Assembly: GCF_000712055.1 (NCBI RefSeq)
Contig: NZ_JOOA01000001.1
Coordinates: 434,001-498,000 of the forward strand
Direction: 5' to 3'
Length of the DNA stretch: 64,000 nt
From: Ruminococcus sp. HUN007
Lineage (GTDB): Bacteria; Bacillota; Clostridia; Oscillospirales; Ruminococcaceae
Position numbers and translations under genes: made by a program. Numbering within the stretch: position 1 is the stretch's first letter; every line of letters begins with the position of its first letter. Of the stretch, positions 17,257 through 28,774 are shown one piece after another. Below the pieces are notes generated by a model. The model saw only the letters and a list, made by a program, of their open reading frames with translations, was not told where the DNA came from and searched no databases.

Positions 17257-19356
17257 ATGGAAGAATCAAAGAGCGTCGCATCAATGTTCGGCTGTAATGT
17301 ATTCAATCAGCAGGTAATGAGAGAACGTCTTACAAAGGATGTTTACAAGGCTGTAATGCAGACCAAGAAAATGGGTACGCCTCTCAACAGTGGTGTGGCA
17401 AGCGTAGTTGCAAATGCCATGAAGAACTGGGCTGTTGAAAAAGGTGCCACACATTACACACACTGGTTCCACCCTATGACAGGCGTAACAGCTGAAAAGC
17501 ATGACGCTTTTCTTTCACCGAACTCAGACGGAACTATTATTCTTGAATTTTCAGGCAAGGAACTCATAAAGGGCGAACCTGACGCATCATCATTCCCTTC
17601 AGGCGGTCTCCGTTCAACATTTGAAGCAAGAGGATATACCGCATGGGATCCTACTTCCGATGCATTTATCAAGGACGGAACACTTTACATTCCGACAGCC
17701 TTCTGTTCATACACAGGCGAGACTCTCGACAAGAAGACTCCTCTCCTTCGTTCAATGGATGTACTCAGCGAACAGGCTCTCAGAATTCTCAGACTGTTCG
17801 GCAACACCACAGCAACAAGAGTATTCTCCACAGCAGGTGCTGAACAGGAATATTTCCTCGTTGACAAGGCTCTCTACGACAAACGTGAAGACCTCGTGAT
17901 CACAGGCAGAACACTTTTCGGTGCAAAGCCTCCGAAGGGTCAGGAACTTGAAGACCACTACTTCGGCAACATCAAGGAAAGAATCTCAGCTTACATGCAC
18001 GAACTTGACGAGGAACTCTGGAAACTCGGAATTCCTGCAAAAACAAAGCACAACGAAGTTGCTCCGGCTCAGCATGAGCTCGCTCCTGTTTTCGAAACAA
18101 CAAACATTGCTTCCGACCACAACCAGCTTACAATGGAACTCATGAAGAAGATCGCTCTCAAGCACGGTCTTGTTTGTCTCCTCCACGAAAAGCCATTTGC
18201 AGGCGTTAACGGTTCAGGAAAGCACAACAACTGGTCAATGTCTTCAAACGACGGACAGAATCTTCTCGATCCGGGCGACACACCTACTGAAAACACACAG
18301 TTCCTTACATTCCTCGTAGCATTCATCAAAGCAGTAAACAAGTACTCCGACCTTCTCAGACTTTCAGCAGCAAGTGCCGGCAACGACCACCGTCTCGGTG
18401 CAAACGAAGCTCCTCCGGCTATTGTTTCAATGTTCCTCGGTGACGAACTTCAGGGCATACTTGACGCTCTTGAAAACGACACCAAGGCAGAAGCAAACTC
18501 AAACATCAAGTTCAAGATAGGCGTTGACGCTCTTCCTTCATTCAAGAAGGACAACACAGACCGTAACAGAACTTCACCTATGGCATTCACAGGCAACAAG
18601 TTTGAATTCAGAATGCTCGGTTCTGCAGACTCCATCTCATGCACAAACGTTATCATCAACACTGCAGTTGCAGATGTTCTCTGTGAATTTGCCGATGAAC
18701 TCGAAGGCGCTGAAAACTTCAACGAAAAATTAAGGGAAATACTCGTTAGGACATACAAGGAAAACAAGCAGATCATTTTCAACGGAAACGGCTACTCAGA
18801 TGAATGGGTAAAGGAAGCTACCGAGGTAAGAGGTCTTCCGAACTACGTTTCAACTGTTGACTGTCTCCCTGAATACCTTGCTGAAAAGAACGTTGCCATG
18901 TTCGAAAAGTTTAAGGTTTATTCAAAGGTTGAGGTTGCTTCAAGAACTGAAGTGCTTCTTGACAACTACTGCAAGGTGATCAACATAGAAGCTCTTACAA
19001 TGATCGATATGGTAAAGAAGCAGATCTACCCTGCTGTTATGGAATACACAAAGGACGTATGCAATGCGCTTACTTCAATGAGAAATGCCGGCCTTGAAAA
19101 TCCTGCACAGGAAAAGCTTGCTCACAAGCTTTCAGGTTCACTTAACTGTCTGAACAGTGCAGTTACTGAACTTGAACAGGTACTTCTCAATGCCAAGGAT
19201 AATGCTGAAGATCTGTACAAGCTTTCACGCTTCTACCGTGATGAAGTATTCAGCAAAATGCAGTCTCTCAGAGCTGTTGCAGATGAACTTGAAACCATTG
19301 TTTCAGATAAATACTGGCCGTTCCCGGTTTACTCAGAACTCATGTTCAAGATCTGA
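17257..19356 (+). CDS. glnN: Type III glutamine synthetase
   Basis: A 699-residue GSIII, the long form found in Bacteroides and Ruminococcus, which makes glutamine from glutamate, ammonia and ATP. Family hallmarks are [11 protein letters not shown] near residue 195 (metal-binding Glu), [13 protein letters not shown] near 265, and [16 protein letters not shown] near 312-327 (the HGSGKH-like substrate loop). [14 protein letters not shown] and [13 protein letters not shown] follow. AGGAGG lies 10 bases before the ATG. It stands alone between a structured leader and a GC-rich hairpin, which fits strong nitrogen-responsive control. Confidence 0.96.
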   Translation: MEESKSVASMFGCNVFNQQVMRERLTKDVYKAVMQTKKMGTPLNSGVASVVANAMKNWAVEKGATHYTHWFHPMTGVTAEKHDAFLSPNSDGTIILEFSGKELIKGEPDASSFPSGGLRSTFEARGYTAWDPTSDAFIKDGTLYIPTAFCSYTGETLDKKTPLLRSMDVLSEQALRILRLFGNTTATRVFSTAGAEQEYFLVDKALYDKREDLVITGRTLFGAKPPKGQELEDHYFGNIKERISAYMHELDEELWKLGIPAKTKHNEVAPAQHELAPVFETTNIASDHNQLTMELMKKIALKHGLVCLLHEKPFAGVNGSGKHNNWSMSSNDGQNLLDPGDTPTENTQFLTFLVAFIKAVNKYSDLLRLSAASAGNDHRLGANEAPPAIVSMFLGDELQGILDALENDTKAEANSNIKFKIGVDALPSFKKDNTDRNRTSPMAFTGNKFEFRMLGSADSISCTNVIINTAVADVLCEFADELEGAENFNEKLREILVRTYKENKQIIFNGNGYSDEWVKEATEVRGLPNYVSTVDCLPEYLAEKNVAMFEKFKVYSKVEVASRTEVLLDNYCKVINIEALTMIDMVKKQIYPAVMEYTKDVCNALTSMRNAGLENPAQEKLAHKLSGSLNCLNSAVTELEQVLLNAKDNAEDLYKLSRFYRDEVFSKMQSLRAVADELETIVSDKYWPFPVYSELMFKI

Positions 19357-19382
19357 TCAGTTTAAAAAAACAGTTTTTTCTG

Positions 19383-19408
19383 ACAGAGGGGGCTTTTGCC
19401 CCCTCTGT
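19383..19408 (+). terminator. GC-rich hairpin between glnN and the ABC-F gene
   Basis: ACAGAGGGGG (19383-19392) pairs with CCCCCTCTGT (19399-19408) with a six-base loop. There is only a short T tract after it, so it may be a leaky terminator that lets some transcripts into the ABC-F gene 24 bases later. Confidence 0.6.
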
Positions 19409-19431
19409 CTTATGTAAAGGAGAAATTTTAA

Positions 19432-20985
<1,554 letters not shown>

Positions 20986-21000
20986 TCTGAATTTCTGCAG

Positions 21001-21107
21001 AAACACTGATCAAACCGGAAACCCGGCTTCGCCGGATTTCCGGAAAAGGGATTTGCGGGGCTTCGCCCCGGATCCCCACTCTGATTCATAAATGGATCAG
21101 AGTTTCA
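21001..21107. repeat. Full copy of the palindromic intergenic element
   Basis: AAACACTGAT, then hairpin GGAAACCCGG-CTTCG-CCGGATTTCC, then hairpin CGGGGCTTCGCCCCG, then a terminal stem CTCTGATTCAT/ATGGATCAGAG. The order and spacing are the same as the copy at 28775-28887 read on the opposite strand. Confidence 0.8.
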
Positions 21108-21110
21108 CTA

Positions 21111-21160
21111 AAAAACCTCCGTAATACGTGAACTGATCAGCCGTATTACGGAGGTTTTTT
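21111..21160. terminator. Bidirectional terminator between the ABC-F gene and the serpin gene
   Basis: Perfect 13-base arms CCTCCGTAATACG (21116-21128) and CGTATTACGGAGG (21142-21154), with A5 before and T6 after. It lies between two converging genes. Confidence 0.9.
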
Positions 21161-21183
21161 GTTATTTATCAGTGTTTATATGG

Positions 21184-23155
21184 TCACTGGTTCTTTTCAA
21201 GCGGATCGTTGATGATACCGGCGAAAAGCGGTGTGCCGTTCTGATCGGAAATATAGTAGAAGAACGGTCTGTCAAGTTCGAAGTAAACTGGTTCCGAAGG
21301 ATCAGGAGCTGCTGAAGTAGCTGCTATACTTATGAGAGTATATGCTGCCGCTTCACAGCCTTCCTCGTCGATAGTTACCTTTGCTTCGTGAGTGATTTCA
21401 TCGATAAATGCGCCGCCAATACCGTTATTCTCATAATCAATAACACCGCTGAAATCGGCATTATCCTTGTCGAATGCTGAATTTATTCCGATAGTTTTGG
21501 CTGCCTCAATAAGATCAAACTTTGAAGCCACATCAAACTTAGGTACTGAAAAAAACAGTTTTCCGGGTCTCATACTTGATTTCATCTCCGTAGATCTCAT
21601 TAATTGTATCACTGTCAGCAATGAGATCATCAATGCTCACGCCCTCGTCAGGAAGGATGAAATTCATTCTGAATCCGTCGTCCATCTGTTCATAGCATTT
21701 CATATATTTATCTGCAAAAGCGACCTGTTTGTAATCAGCTTCATATCCCATGAAATCACATGTTATCTTGCTGCCGTCCTTCAGGGTAAATTCATCAGGA
21801 GAAGCCTTTCCGAATTTACTGCTCCATGTTTCCTTGAAAGTTACAGTATTTATGATCTTCATAATATCCAGCTCCGGATCGACTTTGATTTTCGGAGTGA
21901 ACTTTCCGGAAGTATTTTTGTTTATCCACATTGATATCTCATCCGGAACAGCCGGATCTGAGAAATCTCTGCCGAATGCAACAGCGTAATATTTGTCAGC
22001 CAGAGTGTCAAGAGTATCCTGCTCAAGCTTCCACTTATTATTGAACCAGATCGAGTTCGCGATCTTGCAGAATGCAGTATAATCGTCAAAATAAAGGGAT
22101 TTAAACAGTGAAGCATTTTCTTTTCTGAGATCATCCATATCTTCTGCACCAAGTGCTTCTGTAAATTCATTCTGTGTTGTTCCTGATGCACACTCTGCAG
22201 CCATGGAAAGAGCCATATAGTAACTCAGCGGAGAGTAAACCGTATTCTCCGGCCCGTTTGTGTCTTCAGTATCAAGAAGCACGGCTGCTGCTGAATTCGC
22301 GGCAAATTTCATATATCCGTCAGCTTCCGGCTGGGCTGTCTCTCTTTTGAATTTCTTAAGGTCAGGTGCTGCAAGGGCACCGTCAACAGATGCTCCGAGA
22401 ACAGAAGTTCTCGGTTCCAGGATCTCGTTCTTAAGAAGGATGAAGTCACGGATATCAAGGCCACCGTCAAAGGTCTCATCAGCTCTGGCAGCTTCGTCAT
22501 CCTTAAGCTCCTTACCGCCGTTCATGTAGAGATTCATTAAAAGCACATCTGCCGAATCTATTTTTCCGTCGTTTGTAAGATCACCGATATATTCAAACTT
22601 ATTCTCATATTTATCAGCATATTTTTCCGCAATGGATCCGCTGTGACCGCGCACGATCACATCAGGAGCAAAGCGCTGATCTTCAAGCTTTGTAACACTG
22701 TCAGCAATTGCAACAGACTTAGCTTCCTTATCAAGCATCAGTGCATCTTTCTCAATATTCATAATACCGTCAGGAATAATAACTGCTGACGATCCTATGG
22801 CATCAACACAGCCTGTATCAAGATTAAATATACGGCTTTCATCATAATTTTCGCGGTACCATTCCGGTTCGCTGTCCTCCGATTTAAACACAGTCGGAAC
22901 GATAAATGTTTCCGGATTATTCTTTGCAGTTATTCTACGGGCTGTATTGTATTTACAGTACTTGTTGTCGATCATTATGTACTGATATCCCATTTCGTCA
23001 ATCAGCACGTCATATTCCATAGTGTCCGAAGCCGCAGCCTTTACCTTTACTGTTTCAGTTTCTGAAAACATACCAACTGTTCCGGAAGCAAAACAGCTGT
23101 AAGTAAGTGAAAGTGCTGAAACAAATGCTGTTGTTTTTCTTAAAACATGATTCAT
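21184..23155 (-). pseudogene. Secreted serpin with dockerin-like repeats, frame broken once
   Basis: A secreted protease inhibitor. It starts with a signal peptide (residues 1-~35), then a leucine-rich-like beta segment and a dockerin-like pair of calcium loops (GDLTNDGKIDSADVLLMNLY and FDGGLDIRDFILLKNEI, about residues 193-250). The serpin fold runs from about residue 285: NTVYSPLSYYMALSMAAECA, then NSIWFNNKW, then NTVTFKETWSSKF. The frame stops at TVFFST. The rest continues from FFSVPKFDV in the next frame and includes the hinge EEGCEAAAYT, which fits an inhibitory serpin. Removing one T from the T7 run (21549-21555) joins them. Cellulosomal serpins are known in clostridia and protect the complex from proteases. 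Confidence 0.85.
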
Positions 23156-23529
23156 AATAATCCCGTTCCTTTCTCTTTTTCATAACCTGGATATACTTTT
23201 TACCTATAACCTGATTGCATCGCTGCGCAGTGCAATGCATTTTTGTAGTTATAGTGTATAAAAAAAGTGATGCTCGCCTATATAAAAAATTATAGACCGT
23301 TACAAATAATTTGTCAATCAGAATTTGTACGTTTAATAAAAAAGAACATATTCTGTCCTATATTAAATATAACAACAATTCAGAAGAGAAATTACAGTTT
23401 TAATTATTACAATTCGGTTACAGTTTCTGATAAATCCGGATAAAAGCCGTAATGCTGTGATATACTTTGTTATGGAACGCATGGTTTTTCAGCGCTCAAT
23501 GACATATACAGAAAGGCGATGACAGGAAA
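23156..23529. other. Divergent intergenic region between the serpin and COG0523 genes
   Basis: 374 bases, AT-rich. It holds the serpin promoter (listed separately), an unstructured serpin leader of about 125 bases, and a possible TATACT -10 box near 23461 for the rightward gene. The GGCGATGACAGG stretch before the ATG is only a weak ribosome site. I see no coding sequence or repeat. Confidence 0.5.
23289..23317 (-). promoter_or_regulatory. Consensus sigma-A promoter of the serpin gene
   Basis: On the minus strand, TTGACA (23312-23317), 17 bases, TATAAT (23289-23294). A perfect consensus, implying high expression if not repressed. Confidence 0.8.
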
Positions 23530-24501
23530 ATGACTAAAGTAGACCTTATTACAGGAATGCTTGGTTCCGGAAAGACTACATTTATTCGTAAATACGCAGA
23601 ATATCATCTTGGCAAAGGGAGCCGCATTGCTATTCTACTGAATGACTACGGTGCCGTGAACATCGACATGGTCATGCTGAAGGATCTTGAATGCGACCGC
23701 TGTGAGGTATCAATGGTCGTAGGCGGAGCTGATGCTGACTGCCATAAAAGAAGATTCAAGACACAGCTTATCAACCTCGGAATGCAGCATTTCGACCGCG
23801 TGATAATCGAACCGTCCGGACTTTTCGATATGGATGAATACTTCGATACTCTGTACGAATCCCCGCTTGACAGATGGTATGAAAAAGGAAGCATAATAAC
23901 AATAGCTGATCCGTTTTCCGACGACGATCTTTCCGATGAAATAAAATTCATAATGGGATCAGAAAGCTCGTGCTGCGGCAGTCTTATCGTCAGCAAGCTT
24001 AAGGGAGATGAACCGTCGTCAGTAACTAAGAATCTTACTGCGCGCCTTAATTCATCCCTTGAATTTATCGGATGCAGACGACGTTTTTCCGTAAGCGACA
24101 TGATTGCCAGGCCATGGGATAAGCTTACAGATGAAGATTTTCAGAAAATATCATCTTCCGGTTACAGGAACGAAAGTTACACCAAACTCTATAACCGTGA
24201 CACACTGAGTACCCGTGTACACTATTTTATGCACGTACACATTCCGGAAGATCACATAACCGGTCTTGTAAAGGATATATTCACCGATCCTTCCTGCGGA
24301 AAAATATACAGGATAAAAGGCTCGCTGCAGTCCGGAAACGGCAGCTGGCTCCGCCTGAACGCAACACCTGCCACGATGTCATTAACACCAGCAGATGACG
24401 GCCAGGCAGTGCTGATCGTTATCGGTGATGAACTTGATCTTTCTTCAATAAACGATCATATTCGTCCGCTTAACACTGATCCGGAATATGTTTCGATATA
24501 A
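23530..24501 (+). CDS. COG0523/G3E-family GTPase lacking the CxCC motif
   Basis: A 323-residue protein with P-loop ITGMLGSGKTTFIRKY (residues 7-22), ILLNDYGAVNIDM, and VIIEPSGLFDMDEYF near residue 100, all G3E/CobW hallmarks. The usual metal-binding GCICC segment is replaced by VVGGADADCHKRRF, and there is no His-rich loop, so metal delivery is uncertain. The NKxD position reads LIVSKLKGDE. The last ~90 residues form a CobW_C-like domain (TRVHYFMHVHI, IYRIKGSL). It is a single gene, ended by the hairpin at 24532-24566. This is the third COG0523-type GTPase in the window. Confidence 0.8.
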   Translation: MTKVDLITGMLGSGKTTFIRKYAEYHLGKGSRIAILLNDYGAVNIDMVMLKDLECDRCEVSMVVGGADADCHKRRFKTQLINLGMQHFDRVIIEPSGLFDMDEYFDTLYESPLDRWYEKGSIITIADPFSDDDLSDEIKFIMGSESSCCGSLIVSKLKGDEPSSVTKNLTARLNSSLEFIGCRRRFSVSDMIARPWDKLTDEDFQKISSSGYRNESYTKLYNRDTLSTRVHYFMHVHIPEDHITGLVKDIFTDPSCGKIYRIKGSLQSGNGSWLRLNATPATMSLTPADDGQAVLIVIGDELDLSSINDHIRPLNTDPEYVSI

Positions 24502-24531
24502 TAATTTTTGCATAACTGTAAAAATGCAGCT

Positions 24532-24566
24532 AAGGAAACGCTGATTTATTCATAAATCAGCATTTT
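24532..24566 (+). repeat. Terminal fragment of the palindromic element acting as a terminator
   Basis: AAGGAAAC followed by GCTGATTTAT/ATAAATCAGC and ATTTTT. It is identical to the end of the full element at 28775 and provides a rho-independent type terminator for the COG0523 gene. Confidence 0.7.
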
Positions 24567-24582
24567 TCTATATATTGCACAG

Positions 24583-24615
24583 AAAGACCACTCCTGTTTA
24601 AAGAGTGGTCTTTTT
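24583..24615. terminator. Terminator of the GH13 gene
   Basis: AAAGACCACTC (24583-24593) pairs with GAGTGGTCTTT (24603-24613), with T5 after the right arm and AAA inside the left arm. It serves the leftward GH13 gene and probably also the rightward side. Confidence 0.8.
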
Positions 24616-24638
24616 CGTTTACTATAAATTTCTGAAAA

Positions 24639-26369
24639 TTATCTGAAACTCTTCACCCAGTTAAGAAGTGAATTCGGATAAACATTTTCAGCTACTTCTT
24701 TTCTCATTCTGTCAGTAACAGGGCCGTTCTTTGCAAGCTTTTCGAGAATGCATGCCTGAAGTTCCTCTACGGACATTTCTTCGTACGGCTTGTTAAGATC
24801 GAGCTTCTTTTCAGAAGGTTTTGTCTTCGAAGCTTTCTTTTCTGCTGTCGGTTTTGCTTCTTCCGGCTTCTTTTCAGGTGAAACAGCCTTTGCAGGTTCT
24901 TCCTTCGGCTTAACATTTTCTGTCTTTGCCGGTTCTGGCGTGGCTTCTGTTTTAACTGGTTCTTCGCACTTTACCTTAACAGGTTCGGCTGCTTTTATTT
25001 CTACCGGAACGGCCTTTGCGTCAGCATCTGACGGTACCCAGATATCGCCGGAGCATCCGAGCATGCTTATTGTAAGATTTCCGCCGTTAGCCTTTAGCTT
25101 TGTTCCGGAAAGCATGCCGACATATTCGCCGTGCGATGCCGGTACTGTAACTGAAGCACAGTTATCATCATTGTTTACCGCAACTATTACCTGTACACCG
25201 TTATAGTTTCTCGCAAACGCATACTGTCTGTTGGTAAGTCTGAGTTCACGGTAATCGCCGTAGGAAAGTGCCGGAGTTGACTGTCTTATCTTTCCGAGAG
25301 CCGAAATAAGCTCCGTGCACGGATTCTTTGTGTATGAATCAGCAAAATCCTTTAAATCAAGTTCCGGTCTGAGTGAATCGTCCGAAAACTTTTCCTTTTT
25401 GCCTTCAATTCCGAATTCCGATCCGTAGTAAACGGAAGGCACGCCCGGAAGAGTATACAGAAGAATGTGTACCGGAGCGAAGAATGTCTTGTTGTTAAGC
25501 TTTGTTATTATTCTTTCAACGTCGTGATTGTCAACAAAGTTGTATAACTTAAGGCCGTCAGGCTTACAGCCGCCCATTTCGTAGAGACGCTTAACCGTAT
25601 GGGCTATCTCGAAATAGTTGTGGTCGTTGTGTCCTGAATACAGTGCTTTGTGAAGTGCGTAGTTTGTAACGGAATGAAGAGTCTCGCCGTTTACCCAGCG
25701 GCTGTAGTCGCCGTGGATAACTTCACCCATGAGCCAGAATTCAGGTTTTACTTCATTGGCCGTGCGCCTTAATTCCTTCATGAAATCAAAATCAAGTACG
25801 TCAGCAGCATCAAGTCTGATACCGTCAACGTCAAACTCGCTTACCCAGAAACGGATAACGTCACAGATATAATCCTTGACTTCCGGATTTCTCTGGTTGA
25901 GCTTTACGAGAAGGTTGTATCCTCCCCAGTTGTCATATGAAAAGCCGTCATTATACTCATTGTTTCCGCTGAAGTTCACATTGCAGTACCAGTTTCGGTA
26001 CTGTGAAGCCTCACGCTTTTCCTTAATGTCCTTAAACGCGAAGAAGTCACGTCCGGTGTGATTGAATACACCGTCAAAGATAACTCTGATACCTGCCTTG
26101 TGACACTCTGCAACAAAGTTTTTAAGATCTTCGTTAGTTCCAAGTCTGCTGTCAAGTTTTTTGTAGTCAGTCGTTTCATAACCGTGTCCGACTGATTCGA
26201 AGAGCGGTCCGATATAAACAGCATTAAACCCTGTTTTTTTCAGATGATCTATCCACGGGATAAGCTTATTAAGCCTGTGTTCAGGTTCTCCGTAGCTGTT
26301 CTGCTTTGGAGCTCCTGTAAGTCCGAGCGGATAAATGTGATAAAATACTGCTTCATCATACCATGCCAT
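24639..26369 (-). CDS. Intracellular GH13 alpha-amylase family enzyme with a Lys/Pro/Glu-rich tail
   Basis: A 576-residue protein without signal peptide. The (beta/alpha)8 barrel covers residues 1-~345. Region I is VIFDGVFNHTG. Region II is VDGIRLDAADVL, with the nucleophile Asp near 187. Region III is FWLMGEVIHGD, with the acid/base Glu near 216. Region IV is YNFVDNHDVERI, with its Asp near 280. A short beta domain follows to ~425. Then comes a ~95-residue low-complexity stretch rich in Lys, Pro, Glu and Ala, and a ~50-residue C-terminal helical segment (SVEELQACILEKLAKNGPV). It probably trims maltodextrins or cyclodextrins in the cytoplasm. The tail is unusual for this family and may tether it to glycogen or a partner. 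Confidence 0.88.
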   Translation of the reverse strand: MAWYDEAVFYHIYPLGLTGAPKQNSYGEPEHRLNKLIPWIDHLKKTGFNAVYIGPLFESVGHGYETTDYKKLDSRLGTNEDLKNFVAECHKAGIRVIFDGVFNHTGRDFFAFKDIKEKREASQYRNWYCNVNFSGNNEYNDGFSYDNWGGYNLLVKLNQRNPEVKDYICDVIRFWVSEFDVDGIRLDAADVLDFDFMKELRRTANEVKPEFWLMGEVIHGDYSRWVNGETLHSVTNYALHKALYSGHNDHNYFEIAHTVKRLYEMGGCKPDGLKLYNFVDNHDVERIITKLNNKTFFAPVHILLYTLPGVPSVYYGSEFGIEGKKEKFSDDSLRPELDLKDFADSYTKNPCTELISALGKIRQSTPALSYGDYRELRLTNRQYAFARNYNGVQVIVAVNNDDNCASVTVPASHGEYVGMLSGTKLKANGGNLTISMLGCSGDIWVPSDADAKAVPVEIKAAEPVKVKCEEPVKTEATPEPAKTENVKPKEEPAKAVSPEKKPEEAKPTAEKKASKTKPSEKKLDLNKPYEEMSVEELQACILEKLAKNGPVTDRMRKEVAENVYPNSLLNWVKSFR

Positions 26370-26395
26370 GTCTATTCCCCCTATAACAAATTTTT

Positions 26396-26494
26396 ATAAG
26401 AAAACACTGATGCCGTGTCCGATAAGCAGTGCGGATTTTAATGAGATATTCTCCCGTTCCCGCACTGACCGGAAGGCAGTCAGCGTTTTTTTTG
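26396..26494. repeat. Divergent copy of the palindromic element
   Basis: Starts AAGAAAACACTGATGCCG and ends GGCAGTCAGCGTTTTTTTT, matching the terminal motifs of the family. The interior has diverged, with GCAGTGCGG/CCCGCACTG arms replacing the consensus hairpins. It lies between the Nudix and GH13 genes. Confidence 0.5.
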
Positions 26495-26500
26495 GTGTGA

Positions 26501-27004
26501 TTAAACTTCAAATACTCTCTTTATGCTGTCGTAGTGAAGGAAAATACCTTCATCGGCAAGAGCTTTGATCTCTTCAGGTGATGCGATCCTGTATCCGAGT
26601 GTCTCAGCTTCCTGAAGCTTAAGATCACTCTCGTCAAAATCCATTTCATAACGATAGATGTCCACGAAATAATTATCGCCTTCGCCCGGATTTTCGCGCT
26701 TGTAGGTGAAAACATATCCGCCTTTTGCACCTTCTACATCAAGTCCGGTCTCTTCTTTTATTTCGCGCTTTACCGCTTCTTCTGATTCTTCACCGGCCTG
26801 TGCTGCACCGCCGGATACTTCCCACCAGCCCGGTGCCCATGCCTTGGTCATTACACGCTGGGTTATAAGAAATTTTCCGTCAGGACGCATAATTACGCCA
26901 AGAACTGTAAGATGGTACTCACCGTCTTTTAATATCCAGTCGTTTCTTTTCATTTTACGTCCTGTCTTCTTTTTATCTGAATCGTAAATGTCCCAGTATT
27001 CCAT
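26501..27004 (-). CDS. Nudix hydrolase
   Basis: A 167-residue protein. The Nudix box is complete and fits Gx5Ex7REUxEExGU: it begins at GAAQAGE near residue 66 and ends REIKEETGL near 88. The N-terminus (WDIYDSDKKKTGRKMKR) and HLTVLGVIMRPDGKFLITQR resemble Idi-like and NTP pyrophosphatase-type Nudix enzymes. The substrate cannot be told from sequence. The gene follows the EAL protein gene on the same strand with a 50-base gap. Confidence 0.9.
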   Translation of the reverse strand: MEYWDIYDSDKKKTGRKMKRNDWILKDGEYHLTVLGVIMRPDGKFLITQRVMTKAWAPGWWEVSGGAAQAGEESEEAVKREIKEETGLDVEGAKGGYVFTYKRENPGEGDNYFVDIYRYEMDFDESDLKLQEAETLGYRIASPEEIKALADEGIFLHYDSIKRVFEV

Positions 27005-27054
27005 TGTTAAAGTGTACCTCCGATACGAATATAAAAATATAATGAAAACGCTGA

Positions 27055-28749
27055 TCAGATCAGCATTGTATTTTCTCTGAGATAATCCTCAAAATTCTCT
27101 TCGGATAAAGGACGGGAATATAGATATCCCTGTATAGCATCTACGCCGAGCCTGCAGAGCATGTCTGACTGTTCCTTTTTCTCAACACCCTCCGAAACAG
27201 TCTTGTAGCCCAGTTCCCTTGCAAGATCGATACAGGCTGCAAGCACTTTGGTCCTTTTTTCATTGCCGAACTGTTTCATAAATGACATATCCAGCTTTAC
27301 AACATCTATCGGCAGTGAACTGAGAATATTGAGTGACGAATAGCCGGTTCCGAAATCATCAAGTTCGATCTCGTAGCCTAAGCTGCGGAACTTTTCGAGT
27401 TTTTCAATAAGGTTTTCAAGATCGCTGCTCATCAGGGTTTCAGTTATCTCAATGTGGAGATACTGCGGAGAAACATCGTTTTCCTCGGCGATCCTCTGAT
27501 ATTTCTCAACAAGATCGCTCAGAGCAAATGTCAGCTTGGATGCATTTACCGAAACCGGAACCACCTTTAATCCTTTATCCATCCAGTTTCTGATGTTTTC
27601 ACAGGTCCTTTTCCAGACATATGAATCTATTTCGGCAACAAACCCGTTCATTTCAAAAAGAGGGATAAAATCAGAAGGAGACATGAATCCGAATTCAGAA
27701 TTCTCCCATCTTACAAGAGCCTCAGCTCCGATAAGTTTTCCGGTCGCAGCATCATGCTTCGGCTGATAATACACCTTGAAATCTTCATTCTGAAGAGCTG
27801 AATACATAGAATCTTCGATTTTGCGGCGCACACTGAGCTTCTGCTCCATTTCAGCATCATAGAAAGCCATGTCAACACTGTAGTCATGCTTGATATTATT
27901 AAGTGCAATGTGCGCTTTGTCACAGCAGGAGATAACATCAACGTCATGAGGAATGTTTTCATAGACACCGAATTTTGAAATGATGTTCGGCAGCCCGTTC
28001 CGGTTCATTGCATAATACCAGTTTTTTGCACTTTCTTCGGAAAGCGTGAATTTCATGATATTTTCATGATCGCCTATCATGACCATCTGATCTCCGCCGT
28101 AGCGTCCGATGACAAGCCTGTCATTGGCAAAAGGCGCAAGAAACGAGCCAACCCACGCAAGAATCCTGTCAGCAGTCTGAATTCCGTAAACCTCATTTAT
28201 TTTCTTGAAATCAACAATGTCAGAAATGACAACGTCGAACTGTTTGTCCGGATTGAACTTTACCAGTTCAGTCGCATGACGCAGGAAAGCCGCTCTGGTA
28301 AGAAGTCCTGTGAGAGGATCAACATCAGCAGTCAGCATAATATCGATATCCCTGGTGGCAAGCACAATGTAGCGCAGACCGTTGTCATCGTTTATACGGT
28401 CATAAACGAGCTGATTGTAGTTCTTGTGATTATCTATGACCCTTCCGTAACCGATAAGAAACGCTTCCCCGTCCGCTGTCCTGCTGATAACGCTGCTTAA
28501 AGATGACTGTTCAAGCAGTCTTTTGCGGTAACGCTCACCGATGTAGTTTTCAGCATACCACTGACGGACTTTATCGTAATCGGAAAGTTCACGGATATTT
28601 TCGATCATATCAGCAAACTCATCATAGAGTTTACCTTCCAGCGGCCAGTACAGTTGTATCGTATTGTCATTTATATCTATAAGCCAGACGCTCTGATATT
28701 CTTTTAAAAAAACATCAAGAACTTTTCCGCTGATTTCTTTTCCAATCAT
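27055..28749 (-). CDS. GGDEF-EAL protein: likely c-di-GMP phosphodiesterase with degenerate GGDEF
   Basis: A 564-residue cytosolic protein. A ~140-residue N-terminal sensory region is followed by a GGDEF domain (DPLTGLLTRAAFLRHA near 143). Its active-site motif reads RYGGDQM, so cyclase activity is doubtful and the domain may only bind GTP. The EAL domain (from ~310) keeps the key residues: EALVRW, SVNASKL, HIEITETLM, ELDDFGTGYSS, VVKLDMSF and VSEGVEKKEQ. It should therefore hydrolyse c-di-GMP to pGpG. A related but frame-broken gene lies at 50397-52541. Confidence 0.88.
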   Translation of the reverse strand: MIGKEISGKVLDVFLKEYQSVWLIDINDNTIQLYWPLEGKLYDEFADMIENIRELSDYDKVRQWYAENYIGERYRKRLLEQSSLSSVISRTADGEAFLIGYGRVIDNHKNYNQLVYDRINDDNGLRYIVLATRDIDIMLTADVDPLTGLLTRAAFLRHATELVKFNPDKQFDVVISDIVDFKKINEVYGIQTADRILAWVGSFLAPFANDRLVIGRYGGDQMVMIGDHENIMKFTLSEESAKNWYYAMNRNGLPNIISKFGVYENIPHDVDVISCCDKAHIALNNIKHDYSVDMAFYDAEMEQKLSVRRKIEDSMYSALQNEDFKVYYQPKHDAATGKLIGAEALVRWENSEFGFMSPSDFIPLFEMNGFVAEIDSYVWKRTCENIRNWMDKGLKVVPVSVNASKLTFALSDLVEKYQRIAEENDVSPQYLHIEITETLMSSDLENLIEKLEKFRSLGYEIELDDFGTGYSSLNILSSLPIDVVKLDMSFMKQFGNEKRTKVLAACIDLARELGYKTVSEGVEKKEQSDMLCRLGVDAIQGYLYSRPLSEENFEDYLRENTMLI

Positions 28750-28774
28750 GGCCCCATATCCTTTCCCCGAACTT

